Assembly: GCA_965200045.1 (NCBI GenBank)
Contig: OZ241330.1
Coordinates: 2,046,001 to 2,110,000 of the forward strand
DNA: 64,000 bases
Direction of reading: 5' to 3'
Source: Bin25 sp026709415
Lineage (GTDB): Bacteria; Bacteroidota; Bacteroidia; Flavobacteriales; Flavobacteriaceae
Shown here: piece by piece, positions 18,781 to 28,035 of the stretch
How the letters are laid out: each line of letters starts with the position of its first letter
Numbering within the stretch: position 1 is the first letter of the stretch
Translations under genes and position numbers: made by a program
The notes under the pieces: generated by a model
Told to the model about the DNA's origin: nothing
Seen by the model: only the letters and a program-made list of their open reading frames with translations
Databases searched by the model: none

Positions 18781-20105
18781 TGGCTTAAGTTATATTTTAT
18801 AGCGAACATTTAGTGATATGAAACGATGACGGCATACTCTAGAATTCAAATATAAAGTGGTATAATAAGCCTCCAAAGAGCATCACGGTAACTAGTAGTG
18901 AGTCGTTCGTCGTTTTGAATTTCGTCTGGTTCAAATATCCCATTGAAAAAAGGAGTTTGATCAACGAGCCGAAGGATTGCTTCATCGAGACTATATCTTG
19001 TAAAGCGGATATAGACGGAAGTTCGAGAAAAATTTCTGGACAACAAACTGTTTGAAACACTTAAAGATTTGATAGATCAACTACCCCATGGGTTAAAAGC
19101 GATTTCTCTGTATGGAGAAAAATAGAAGTCTTTAATCTTTTTTCCACATCTCGGAATAGTCATTTAGAAAACTAATTGGTATTACCGTTGATTCAACACC
19201 TGATGATTTCTTAGAACACCGAAATAACAACGTGCGGCATCAGTATAAATGTGGCTATCGTCAGCTGTATGATTGTTCTAAATTCATGAAGTGTTTCGCT
19301 ATTCGTATGTTTGTAGAATACACAATGATTTGGTTGGTTTCTCGGCATTTCACCCCATTCACAAAGAATCTCCCTACGGCACTTCAACTTAATATGCGTC
19401 ATGCTAATCGTTTTTTAAAGGTATTTTTTTCATGATTCGCCAATATCGGTTTCATCAACTTCAATAGTTCCTTTGAGTTTTTCTTTATTACTTTCGAAAG
19501 TCGATCGGATGTGTCGCAATAGAAACTAAGCCGATTTTTGTGTGGGACCCAGTTCTTTGGATTACCGAGCGGATGATATGCCTTTAACATGGTTAGTGTT
19601 GTAATAAATGACAATAGTCCATGTCGGATAACTCGACTTGGAAGCTTCCTATCACTGGACTTGATTTAATAGAAAATTTCGTTTTATTGGGACCGTCAAG
19701 ACAACAATATGCCATTGTTTGGTGCCCTACGTGTTGTTGGATAGGTCACGATTGACATTTGGGTCATCACATTTTGTTCTTCCTAATACTAATTTGCATT
19801 TTAAATTGCTTTTTAGAGTTAGGACAAAATCTTTGTATTTCATAATGTATCGGCTTAGTTTGATGGCCATAAGATGAGAATCAAGTAACAATAATACAGA
19901 ACACAAATTGGTATAAGTTCATCAATCAACCGTTTTTCGGCTTTTTCTCCGATGCTAGACAATCGTAAAATTTCCATTAAATGCATACAAATCATGCTTT
20001 AATAGCCAGTCGCACACGAAGAATAGATGAAATGAGAACAATATAGTGCAGCTATTTTTGATGTGTTTTTCGTAAATCACTGATTGTGGAGCCATGAGGA
20101 TTTTT
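18781..20105. other. Relic zone without intact gene
   Basis: About 1.3 kb in which short open pieces on both strands (for example minus 18846-19046, minus 19211-19614, plus 19232-19435) stay open for 60-70 codons but share no recognised domain. The pattern, with abrupt frame changes, fits a long-dead mobile element or gene. No function is assigned. Confidence 0.45.
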
Positions 20106-20113
20106 TAACTTTG
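20106..20113 (+). promoter_or_regulatory. -7 box of fic gene (TAACTTTG)
   Basis: TAACTTTG matches TAnnTTTG and ends 27 bases before ATG 20141. It helps to reject the longer frame starting at TTG 20084, which would start upstream of this box. Confidence 0.45.
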
Positions 20114-20140
20114 CCAGACACATCATTTTTCGGGGTCGAG

Positions 20141-20995
20141 ATGGACAAAAAAAAATTTATTGCGTTATCTAATAGTTATTTAGATCTAACCCAATACGAT
20201 AGTGATTACATTGATTTCAATAAGATGTCCATTACTTATCATAGTTGCAAATTAGAGGGGATTCCTTATTCCCATGCCGACACTTATATGATATTAAAAC
20301 ATGGAATTTATCCCGATAACATTCAACATCCCAATTATATTACTCGCTTAGTAGATCATCACGAAGCATTAAAAGCTGTCTTAGAACTTGCAGAGCAAAA
20401 AAAAGAATTGTCGGTCGATACGATCCAAGATTTATCTGCGACCATTTTGAAAAACGAAGAAAAATTGTATCAATCGCCAAATGGAACTTTTGATGGACGA
20501 AAAGGACATTTTCGCAGAGTCAATGTGAGTTACGGGATTGAGCCCAGACGATCTGGAATTGATTTTCAAGTGATTCCTTCTCATGTTGCGAGTTTAGTAG
20601 AAGATATCAATAGCCGAATCAAAACATTCTCTGGTGATATTTTTAAGATTTACGACTTTGCATTTGAGATACAATTAAAAACGGTCACGATACATCCGTT
20701 TATTAATGGAAATAGTCGTTTATCAAGATTATTAATGAATTACATACAGCATTATCATCAATGTCCTTTAAGCATTATTTTATTGCGTGATAAACCGAAG
20801 TATTGGAAAGCCTTATACCAAAGTCAAGACACCAATGATTTAAAGTATTTTCAATCGTTTATGCTAAATCAGACTAAAAAATTTTTGAGAACAAGAGTAA
20901 AGCAATTATCTCCCCAAAAAGAAATTTGTTTTGAAAAAACAAAAGAAAGAATATTGGATAAAGATAACTCCTACCAAGGGGAGGTATCGTACTAA
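20141..20995 (+). CDS. Fic-family protein (putative AMP-transferase), class II
   Basis: 284 residues from ATG 20141. Fic proteins transfer AMP (or another nucleotide moiety) to target proteins. The N-terminal Fic/DUF4172-like part contains SCKLEG, which fits the S-x-x-x-E-G inhibitory helix of class II enzymes that blocks ATP binding. The catalytic loop is HPFINGNSRLSR, with the active His185 (counted from the 20141 start); the usual HPFxxGNGR has Gly where this protein has Ser, a change that could weaken or alter nucleotide binding. There is no adjacent antitoxin gene; the built-in helix makes one unnecessary. It lies between relic zones. Confidence 0.85.
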   Translation: MDKKKFIALSNSYLDLTQYDSDYIDFNKMSITYHSCKLEGIPYSHADTYMILKHGIYPDNIQHPNYITRLVDHHEALKAVLELAEQKKELSVDTIQDLSATILKNEEKLYQSPNGTFDGRKGHFRRVNVSYGIEPRRSGIDFQVIPSHVASLVEDINSRIKTFSGDIFKIYDFAFEIQLKTVTIHPFINGNSRLSRLLMNYIQHYHQCPLSIILLRDKPKYWKALYQSQDTNDLKYFQSFMLNQTKKFLRTRVKQLSPQKEICFEKTKERILDKDNSYQGEVSY

Positions 20996-21150
20996 CTTTT
21001 GCCACTTTAGTATCTAATTCCTAAATTTTTATAGAGTAGTTTAATCTCACCGAATTACTCGAATATACACCCTAATTGATATTTCCATGAGACCTTTTGG
21101 CATTTTGGTATGTAGTAATTCCTATATTTTTATGGTATGTTAAAATCTGA
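20996..21150 (+). repeat. Diverged direct repeat pair after fic
   Basis: Segments 20996-21050 and 21094-21150 align with few gaps (shared CTTTTG.CA, GTAT.., AATTCCTA.ATTTTTAT, GTTTAATCT-like). The second copy sits directly upstream of the AAA ATPase relic, the first directly behind fic. Probably the trace of a duplication or insertion; it could also be a shared upstream element. Confidence 0.45.
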
Positions 21151-21633
21151 TAAAAAAGAAGTATATTTTGGAATTGAAAGAGATAAAGCAAGATATTTTC
21201 ATGGACAAAAGGAAGAATTAAATCATTTTAGAAATTTATTAAACGAAAGTAAAATAAAAGGCGTAGGAAGTAGTTTTTTAATTCAAGGAGCACCAGGTTT
21301 GGCAAGACCGCATTAATTCACGAATGCGATAGAACAGCTAAAAAGTCAAAATGGAGTGTGGTAAAAATAAATATTGAAACGCTTTCAAATCCAATTGATT
21401 TACTTTATCGAATCACAAAGGATAGTGATCCGAAAACGTATATAATACACGCCCAAAAAGTAGATCTTGCTCTGTGGAAAACGGAATTAAGAACAAAAAC
21501 GAAAGAAGAAATAAATTATGTCAATGAAGAATTAATAAAATCGAAACCGACCTTGTTAGTTTTAGATGAAACACAAAATTTAGGAATTGATGGCGATTTT
21601 TCAATTTCAATGCCATCTTTTAAAACTTGGTAA
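21137..21633 (+). pseudogene. AAA ATPase, YFHGR/IPIPS family, deleted copy 5
   Basis: The frame from ATG 21137 reads IERDKARYFHGQKEEL and FLIQGAPG, then loses one base inside the Walker A (GGTTTGGC where the intact copy at 57187 has GGTGTTGG), giving a stop within three codons. In the shifted frame the homology continues: KTALIHECD, the Walker B LLVLDETQNLGI. It then jumps directly from LGI to DGDFSISMPSFKTW, so about 215 residues of the ATPase and C-terminal domain are missing. It is closest to copy 4 (57187-58287). Confidence 0.85.
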
Positions 21634-22180
21634 GTAGAGCATTATGGTGGTGAGTGAAAAGCAATCTATAAAAAAACACATCTAAAAGTCTATCCACCAA
21701 TTAAAGAAAATATATACTGGAAGGGGTTGCAATAAAGAATTGAGTGAAAATTCTAATTGTAGAAAAGAAAATTTTCAAAATGAGACCGATACGGAAGGAT
21801 TCAATCAGTGGCATTTCCCAAAAATCATTATGGATTTGATGAACAAGCATTTACCATTCTAAGGGGAACCTATACAATCTCTCTGGTACTTTGGCATATC
21901 ATTCTCAAAAACAATAATCTGAGAGAAAGGTATCCATTGAATGAAACATTAAAATGATCCCTTCTAGGTTAAATTCTATTCGTTTCTTGGCTCTTTGATG
22001 CATCATTGATTTCATATGAATCGTGGAAAACCCTCACCATGAATTCAAGTTTTGTCAGTTTGACTTCATCAAAGTGAAATGAACATCAGTAAATAGTCAC
22101 TGAATCTACTAAAGTTGATGTCAAACCGTTTTTTCAATGTCATTCTGATACATTTGTTGCGGAGTTTCTTAAACGAACTT
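21634..22180. other. Gene-free stretch
   Basis: About 550 bases with short frames only. Nothing recognisable apart from a possible promoter region of the next gene. Confidence 0.4.
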
Positions 22181-23146
22181 ATGTTAACAGCAGGCGTTCT
22201 TGGTGCTGGACACCTTGGTAGAATTCACATCAAAAATCTCAAAGTTTCGCCTCATTATCATTTGATTGGCTATTACGATCCTAAAGTTGATTTAAGTCAA
22301 TGCCATCAACCCAATGATTCATTAAAAAAATTCAATTCTGCAGAGGAATTGATGGATGCTGTCGATGTTGTAAATATCGTTACGCCAACCCTTTCACACT
22401 ATGAAATGGCCAAAATTGCTATCAATAAAAACAAACATATTTTTATTGAAAAACCCATCGCTTACTCCACTAATCAAGCAAATGAAATTATTGAACTAGC
22501 ACTTAAAAATAATATCAAAGGGCAAGTAGGTCATGTTGAGCGGTTCAATCCAGCTTTCAAGTATGCTGAAAATCAAATCGACAATCCTATGTTTATTGAA
22601 ACACATCGATTAGCAGAATTTAATCCCAGAGGTACCGATGTTAGCGTTGTTTTGGATTTGATGATTCATGATATCGATATCATTCTCCACTTAGTTGAAT
22701 CCAAGGTAAAAAAAATTGATGCTTCGGGTGTTTCAGTGATCAGTAAGACTCCAGATATATGTAATGCTCGGATAACATTTGAAAATGGGTGTGTGGCCAA
22801 TTTAACAGCTAGTCGGATTTCATTAAAAAAAATGAGAAAATCAAGATTTTTTCAAAAAAACTCATATATCTCTATTGACTTTCTTTCTAGGAAAACAGAG
22901 TTAGTATCTCTTAAAAAGGCTCCTGAAAAGCCTGATGAATATAGTCTTATTTTAAAAAACGCAGAGGGTGAAAAAAAGCAATTATTTTTCGACGATAAAC
23001 AATTCGAAAACAGCAATGCCATACTTCAAGAATTAAATAGTTTTGCCTCCGCCATCATGAATGATACACCAACTAGTCCATCACTTGAAGATGGAGCAAA
23101 AGCACTCCATCTAGCTATAGAAATCGCACAAATTTGTAGTGACTAA
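22181..23146 (+). CDS. Gfo/Idh/MocA-family oxidoreductase
   Basis: 321 residues from ATG 22181 (the longer frame to 22115 lies before the Rossmann start). The N-terminal nucleotide fold begins GVLGAGHLGRIH; NIVTPTLSHYEMA and IFIEKPIAYS (family EKP motif, Lys of the catalytic site) follow, then the C-terminal beta-sheet domain with GHVERFNP and MIHDIDIILHLV. It probably acts on a sugar or nucleotide-sugar with NAD(P). Its linkage to a DUF1015 gene 21 bases downstream suggests a short operon. Confidence 0.9.
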   Translation: MLTAGVLGAGHLGRIHIKNLKVSPHYHLIGYYDPKVDLSQCHQPNDSLKKFNSAEELMDAVDVVNIVTPTLSHYEMAKIAINKNKHIFIEKPIAYSTNQANEIIELALKNNIKGQVGHVERFNPAFKYAENQIDNPMFIETHRLAEFNPRGTDVSVVLDLMIHDIDIILHLVESKVKKIDASGVSVISKTPDICNARITFENGCVANLTASRISLKKMRKSRFFQKNSYISIDFLSRKTELVSLKKAPEKPDEYSLILKNAEGEKKQLFFDDKQFENSNAILQELNSFASAIMNDTPTSPSLEDGAKALHLAIEIAQICSD

Positions 23147-23167
23147 CAACCAAATGGGTATTTCATC

Positions 23168-24241
23168 ATGCCTAGGATATATCCCCAAACATTTTACTTA
23201 ACAGATCAATTGGTCAAAAATTCCAGTTTATTCTCTGAAGCACTCAAAAGCAGCAATCCATTTCAATCTCCCGTTTCGTTAAACGTCACAAACAACGATC
23301 ATTTTCAACGTTTTTCTAAACATTTGTACCAGTTGAATAATCCCGGACTATTGCTTTATGAATTTGAAAGCAATAACAAGAAATATCATGGTTTATTATG
23401 TTGTCTACAGACAACTGATTTTCAAAATGGAAATATTACCAAACATGAAAAAATTGATCATAAAAAGGTTCTTGACATAGAAAAGCAATACCATAACACG
23501 TCCATAAAAGCAGAACCCATTATCGTGGCATTTGAAAATGATGAGAATATCAAAAATTTGATTTCTAATATCATTGATACCCATTCAGACTTTTCGACTT
23601 CAATAGATGGGCAGCAACATCAATTTTGGTTGATTGATCACAAGACGAGCCAAACCTTACAAAACTGTTTTCATAAAATCGATTATTTCCACCTGGTTGA
23701 TGGTCACCATCGCACCAATGCCATAGAAAATCTAAAAAAGCAAACGTCTAAATCCAATCATATCTTCTGCTTTTTAATCGAGTTGGAACAAATTGAATTA
23801 AAAAGTTTTATTTGGAACATTCACACGGCATTGACGGAATTTGAGTGTAATAAAATAGAGAGTATATTAAAAGCCTTTCATTCTCAAAAAACACAAAATT
23901 TAGATCCTCCGTCTCACTTATTTCCATTAATGGTTTATTGGAAAAATAGTTGTTATAAATTCCACAAACAGTCCATAAACGATTCGATAATCCCTCGGTT
24001 TATTGAAGAAGAATTTTATCATGCCATACCTTCCTCATCCCATTGGAAAAAGGAATATATTCCATACTTAGGCGATGATAATCTTGAAACAAAAACTTTC
24101 AACCATAGCGTGTCCTTTTTAATGCAATCTCTTACAAAAGCCCAATTGATTGAAATGGCAACCAAAAACGATTTGTTACCCCAAAAGTCGACCTACGCCC
24201 TACCGAAATTGACTCAAAATTTGGTGCTTAGTCCGTTTTAA
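23168..24241 (+). CDS. DUF1015-family protein
   Basis: 357 residues. It matches DUF1015 by its pattern of conserved blocks: an N-terminal NxxxFxxF region, the GxIxKHE-like NGNITKHEKIDHKK block, and the strongly conserved VDGHHRTNAIE motif (about residues 178-188). The enzyme activity of the family is not established; members often stand next to serine-biosynthesis genes, but no serA/serC neighbour is present here. It lies between the Gfo/Idh gene and yggS on the same strand with short gaps. Confidence 0.8.
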   Translation: MPRIYPQTFYLTDQLVKNSSLFSEALKSSNPFQSPVSLNVTNNDHFQRFSKHLYQLNNPGLLLYEFESNNKKYHGLLCCLQTTDFQNGNITKHEKIDHKKVLDIEKQYHNTSIKAEPIIVAFENDENIKNLISNIIDTHSDFSTSIDGQQHQFWLIDHKTSQTLQNCFHKIDYFHLVDGHHRTNAIENLKKQTSKSNHIFCFLIELEQIELKSFIWNIHTALTEFECNKIESILKAFHSQKTQNLDPPSHLFPLMVYWKNSCYKFHKQSINDSIIPRFIEEEFYHAIPSSSHWKKEYIPYLGDDNLETKTFNHSVSFLMQSLTKAQLIEMATKNDLLPQKSTYALPKLTQNLVLSPF

Positions 24242-24271
24242 TCTCATGATAAAAGAATAATTCATATTAAA

Positions 24272-24922
24272 ATGTCTATTGCCGAAAATCTTAATCGGAT
24301 TAAAAGCTCCATACCTCCTGATGTCAAAGTCATCGCTATCTCAAAGACAAAAACTTTTGAAGATATTTTAAAAGCATATCATACAGGTCATCGAGATTTT
24401 GGAGAGAGTAAAGTTCAAGAAATCATCAAAAAACAATCACAGTTGCCACAGGATATCAAGTGGCACATGGTTGGTCATTTACAAACCAACAAAGTAAAAT
24501 ACATTGCCCCTTTTGTTTCTCTGATTCATAGTGTAGATTCTCTAAAACTACTAAAAGAAATCAACAGACAAGCGTTAAAAAACAATCGAAAACTGCCAGT
24601 ATTATTACAAGTAAAGATTGCTGTTGAGACCACTAAATTTGGTCTAGAACCAAATCAAATAGACGATATAATGCAAAAAAGTTATCCATTGGAAGCGATT
24701 AAAATCGTGGGGCTTATGGGGATGGCTAGTTTTATCGACAATAAAAATCAATTGGATCAAGAGTTTAGCACATTAAAAGATCTGTTTAACAACCTCCAAA
24801 CAAAACATCCATCAATAGAGGTTCTGTCTATGGGCATGACTCAAGACTACCAACAAGCCATAGCTCGTGGAAGCACGATGGTTCGTATCGGTCGAAAAAT
24901 TTTTGGCGAAAGATCAACTTAG
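24272..24922 (+). CDS. yggS: YggS/PROSC-family PLP homeostasis protein
   Basis: 216 residues, usual length. Single-domain alanine-racemase-like TIM barrel that binds pyridoxal phosphate and keeps PLP and amino-acid pools in balance; no enzyme reaction is established. The PLP lysine is in VIAISKTK (Lys25). Landmarks FGESKVQE, WHMVGHLQTNKVKY, LIHSVDSL, GLMGMA and the C-terminal GSTMVRIGRKIFGER are all present. Co-directional with the DUF1015 gene (30-base gap) and the ion channel gene. Confidence 0.93.
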   Translation: MSIAENLNRIKSSIPPDVKVIAISKTKTFEDILKAYHTGHRDFGESKVQEIIKKQSQLPQDIKWHMVGHLQTNKVKYIAPFVSLIHSVDSLKLLKEINRQALKNNRKLPVLLQVKIAVETTKFGLEPNQIDDIMQKSYPLEAIKIVGLMGMASFIDNKNQLDQEFSTLKDLFNNLQTKHPSIEVLSMGMTQDYQQAIARGSTMVRIGRKIFGERST

Positions 24923-24989
24923 AGATTTTGTAGTAAAACCATGGGCAGTTGTTTTGAACAAACTAAATTTATTCCATAAATAAGGTGCT

Positions 24990-25808
24990 ATGAAACTTTG
25001 GAAGATTAGAGTTCATCAAATTCTAAATGAAGCCGATACCAAACCTGGTTTGATTTATGAATATGTACTGTTTGGATTCATATGGCTGGTGGTTACGTCC
25101 GTTGCCTTGGAAAGTGTTAGCACGATTGAAGAACATTATGGCTTGCTTCTATTTGTTATTCAGTTAATCGTATTGGCGTGCTTTATCGTCGAGTATTTTC
25201 TCAGAATCATCATACCAGATCAATCGATCAAATATATTTTTAGTTTTTACGGCATCCTTGATTTTTTGGCCATTCTGGCACTGAGTTCCGTCTTCTTTGA
25301 ATATAAACTCCATTTTTTAGTAGTCGTTCGAATTCTTCGCTTTTTAAGAGTATTTAAGGTGTTGAAATTTAGACAGTTGAGAGAAGAATCCAATGCCTTG
25401 CTCAACGCGCTGAAACAAAGTGGGAACAAAATCTTAATCTTTGTTTTTTCTTTTATTCTTTTATGCACTTGTTTTGGCACGATCATGTATTTGATTGAGC
25501 CAGAAGAAAGTGGATTCACTTCTATTCCCAAAGGCATTTATTGGTGTATTGTGACGCTGACAACCGTTGGATACGGTGATATAACGCCATTAACGGTAGC
25601 TGGCAAAACCATCGCTTCTTTTATCATGGTGATTGGTTATGGGGTGATTGCTGTTTCCGCATTAATTGTGACATCGGAAGCCAGTAAACATTTATCAGAA
25701 GAAGAAAAAGTATCGAATACGCAAACTTGTTCTCACTGTCTCGAATCTGATCATAAAGATGGAGCACTCTATTGCCATGCTTGTGGGAATAGTCTGAAGG
25801 ATGTTTGA
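24990..25808 (+). CDS. Voltage-gated-type potassium channel with zinc-ribbon tail
   Basis: 272 residues, inner-membrane. Four N-terminal hydrophobic segments with an Arg-rich S4-like helix (VVRILRFLRVFKVLKFRQL) resemble a voltage sensor. The pore contains the selectivity filter TVGYGD (192-197). The C terminus ends with a CxxC...CxxC zinc ribbon (CSHCLES...CHACGN), which is unusual as a channel regulatory tail. It overlaps the start of miaA by 8 bases. Confidence 0.9.
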   Translation: MKLWKIRVHQILNEADTKPGLIYEYVLFGFIWLVVTSVALESVSTIEEHYGLLLFVIQLIVLACFIVEYFLRIIIPDQSIKYIFSFYGILDFLAILALSSVFFEYKLHFLVVVRILRFLRVFKVLKFRQLREESNALLNALKQSGNKILIFVFSFILLCTCFGTIMYLIEPEESGFTSIPKGIYWCIVTLTTVGYGDITPLTVAGKTIASFIMVIGYGVIAVSALIVTSEASKHLSEEEKVSNTQTCSHCLESDHKDGALYCHACGNSLKDV

Positions 25809-26718
25809 ATTCAAAAAACCAACGATACTTTTTGTAACGGGTCCTACAGCTATTGGCAAGACTTCTTTTAGCCTCCAATTAGCAAAAGCCCTAAAGACAC
25901 AAATTATTTCATGCGATTCTAGGCAGTTTTATAAAGAAATGACCATCGGAACGGCAGTGCCAAATAAAGAACAACTAAAGGAGATACCGCATCACTTCAT
26001 TCAACATAAAAGCATTCGTGATACCTATACTCCTGGAGATTACCAAAAAGAGGTCCTTCAACTTTTAGAAGATTATTTTCAATCTCATCATGTCGTCATT
26101 TTGGTTGGAGGACCAAGTTTATATGCCTATGGTCTGTTATATGGATTGCATCCATTTCCCAAAATTTCACCACACATTCGTCTTCAACTTCGTCATCATT
26201 ATGAACAAAAAGGCATTCAATTTCTTCAGCATGAATTAAGAAAAAAAGATTTAGAATATTTTCAAACGGTCGACCAAAACAATCCGAGAAGACTTTTAAG
26301 AGCATTGGAACTTATGGAACAAACTGGTCATAAATATTCTGACCTTATTAAAAAAGATAAACCTTCAAGAAATTTTAAATCATATGTCATCAAACTTGAA
26401 ATTTCTAAAAAGAATTTATATCAAAACATCAATCGACGAGTCGATAACATGATGCAGGATGGACTACTAAAAGAAGCACAATCTCTTATGGCTTATAAAA
26501 ATCTATCCCCTTTGAATACCATTGGATATAAAGAATTATTCGATTATTTCAATGGTCATATGACCTTAGATCTTGCAATTGCTGAAATCAAGAAACATTC
26601 AAGAAGATTTGCTAAAAGACAAATCACGTTTTCCAAAAAATTTATTAATCCCCTGATCATCAATCCTCCTTATCGTTTAGATGACGTTTTCAAACAAATT
26701 CAGAAAGTCTGTATATGA
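25801..26718 (+). CDS. miaA: tRNA dimethylallyltransferase
   Basis: 305 residues. It adds a dimethylallyl group to A37 of tRNAs that read U-starting codons. Walker A GPTAIGKT (14-21), SCDSRQFYKEMTIGTA, and PHHFIQHKSIRDTYTPGDY are typical; GGPSLYAYGL replaces the usual GGTGLY block. The C-terminal helical domain ends with RFAKRQITFSKK. The start overlaps the channel gene by 8 bases and the end overlaps the lipoprotein gene by 4 (ATGA), pointing to translational coupling of the three. Confidence 0.93.
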   Translation: MFEFKKPTILFVTGPTAIGKTSFSLQLAKALKTQIISCDSRQFYKEMTIGTAVPNKEQLKEIPHHFIQHKSIRDTYTPGDYQKEVLQLLEDYFQSHHVVILVGGPSLYAYGLLYGLHPFPKISPHIRLQLRHHYEQKGIQFLQHELRKKDLEYFQTVDQNNPRRLLRALELMEQTGHKYSDLIKKDKPSRNFKSYVIKLEISKKNLYQNINRRVDNMMQDGLLKEAQSLMAYKNLSPLNTIGYKELFDYFNGHMTLDLAIAEIKKHSRRFAKRQITFSKKFINPLIINPPYRLDDVFKQIQKVCI

Positions 26719-28022
26719 AAAATCTTTATACCAAAATAATATCATCTTGTTTCTTGTTTTTGATGTTGATGGCTTGCTCAGAAAATTCACCTCCTGAAGA
26801 AACGCCTATTATCGAGCAAGGTCCGACTCCCACTCCAATAGTGACTGAACAACCAGTGCCGACTCCAATGGTGATTGAAAAACCAAAGCCAACTTTTGAA
26901 ATTGTTCAATCAGCAAAGGAAGACGACATCGTCTCAATAATATTACTCAATCTCTTAGGGGCATTTATTCAAAATATTGAAGTTCCCGAAGCGAAATACA
27001 ATGTCCAACCCATTGATATCACATACACAACCAAAGAACCTTGGACTGGTCAAGTGATCGAAGCTTCAGGAGCTATATTAATTCCCACAGAAATTGATTT
27101 TAATCCAGCCATCATCAGCCTTCACCATGCAACCATTGATACCGATCAGGAAACTCCTTCTCAACAAGTGTTAGGAATCAATGAAATCACATTAGCTAAA
27201 TACTATGCTTCATTGGGATATATTGTGAGTTTTCCGGACTATATTGGTTATGGTTCTTCAAGTGAAATCAATCATCCCTATGAAGATTTAGCTTCCCTTG
27301 GCAGCACATCTCATGATATGCTGAAAGCCACTAAAGAATATTTGGAGGTTCAAGAAATCAAGCATTCCAAAGAATTATTTCTAGTCGGATACTCAGAAGG
27401 GGCAACCGCAACTATTTCACATGCTGAATTATTACAAAACCATGATGATTTTGAGCTGCTCGGTTCATTTGTCGGTGCCGGAGCATATGATAAACTTGAA
27501 TTTATCAAAATTCTGACTTCGAAAGATGAAGATGTAGAAAGTATCCCCAATTATATTTGGGGCTTAAACACACTAAATCAACTAGACCAAGATTTAAATC
27601 GTCCATGGTCATTTTACCTCAATGAACCTAATGATCAAAAACTAGAGGCTTTTGGTCAAATTAATGGTTTGATTCCAGATGATCTCATCGAACGAAACCC
27701 ACAGAAACTCTTCAAAAAATCCTTCATTGAAGGCATTAAATCAGGAGAGGATAACGAATTTATTACCGCATTACATGACAATAGCATCGAATCATTAAAT
27801 CTGAATTCGCCCATCTCATTATTTTACGTTCCTCAAGATGAAGTGACTTTTTCCGACATCCTTTCAAAAAAGACCCATCAATATTTAGTGGATCAGCAAA
27901 TTAAAAGTGAACTGATTGAAATAGAAGGTGAAAATCATACCGATGGTGCCATTGATTTCTTTTTCCGCAGCTATCAAAAAATAGAAAAAATCATGGAATC
28001 TCGCTCATCAAATCAACAATAA
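26715..28022 (+). CDS. Alpha/beta-hydrolase lipoprotein, secretory-lipase type
   Basis: 435 residues. The signal peptide ends in LMAC (near residue 21), so it is a surface or periplasmic lipoprotein. A Pro/Thr-rich linker (about 25-60, PTPIVTEQPVPTP-like) precedes the hydrolase domain. The nucleophile elbow is GYSEG with Ser227; a downstream Asp (FYVPQDE) and a late His (GENHTDGA) complete a likely triad. It resembles secretory lipases and Asp/His esterases; the substrate is unknown. Coupled to miaA by an ATGA overlap and convergent with purC. Confidence 0.85.
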   Translation: MKNLYTKIISSCFLFLMLMACSENSPPEETPIIEQGPTPTPIVTEQPVPTPMVIEKPKPTFEIVQSAKEDDIVSIILLNLLGAFIQNIEVPEAKYNVQPIDITYTTKEPWTGQVIEASGAILIPTEIDFNPAIISLHHATIDTDQETPSQQVLGINEITLAKYYASLGYIVSFPDYIGYGSSSEINHPYEDLASLGSTSHDMLKATKEYLEVQEIKHSKELFLVGYSEGATATISHAELLQNHDDFELLGSFVGAGAYDKLEFIKILTSKDEDVESIPNYIWGLNTLNQLDQDLNRPWSFYLNEPNDQKLEAFGQINGLIPDDLIERNPQKLFKKSFIEGIKSGEDNEFITALHDNSIESLNLNSPISLFYVPQDEVTFSDILSKKTHQYLVDQQIKSELIEIEGENHTDGAIDFFFRSYQKIEKIMESRSSNQQ

Positions 28023-28035
28023 ATGTATCATCGAT

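Noticed and set aside
19211..19614. Two overlapping minus-strand frames as genes
   Set aside because: The ATGA overlap looks attractive, but the translations show no domain, and a plus-strand frame of equal length covers the same bases.
20084..20140. Upstream TTG start for the Fic protein
   Set aside because: The stretch contains the TAACTTTG promoter-like box, and family similarity begins after ATG 20141.
21088..21110. GAGACCTTTTGGCATTTT as a second copy of the IS5-type end
   Set aside because: Similarity is limited to about 11 bases, and no transposase remnant or second end is near.
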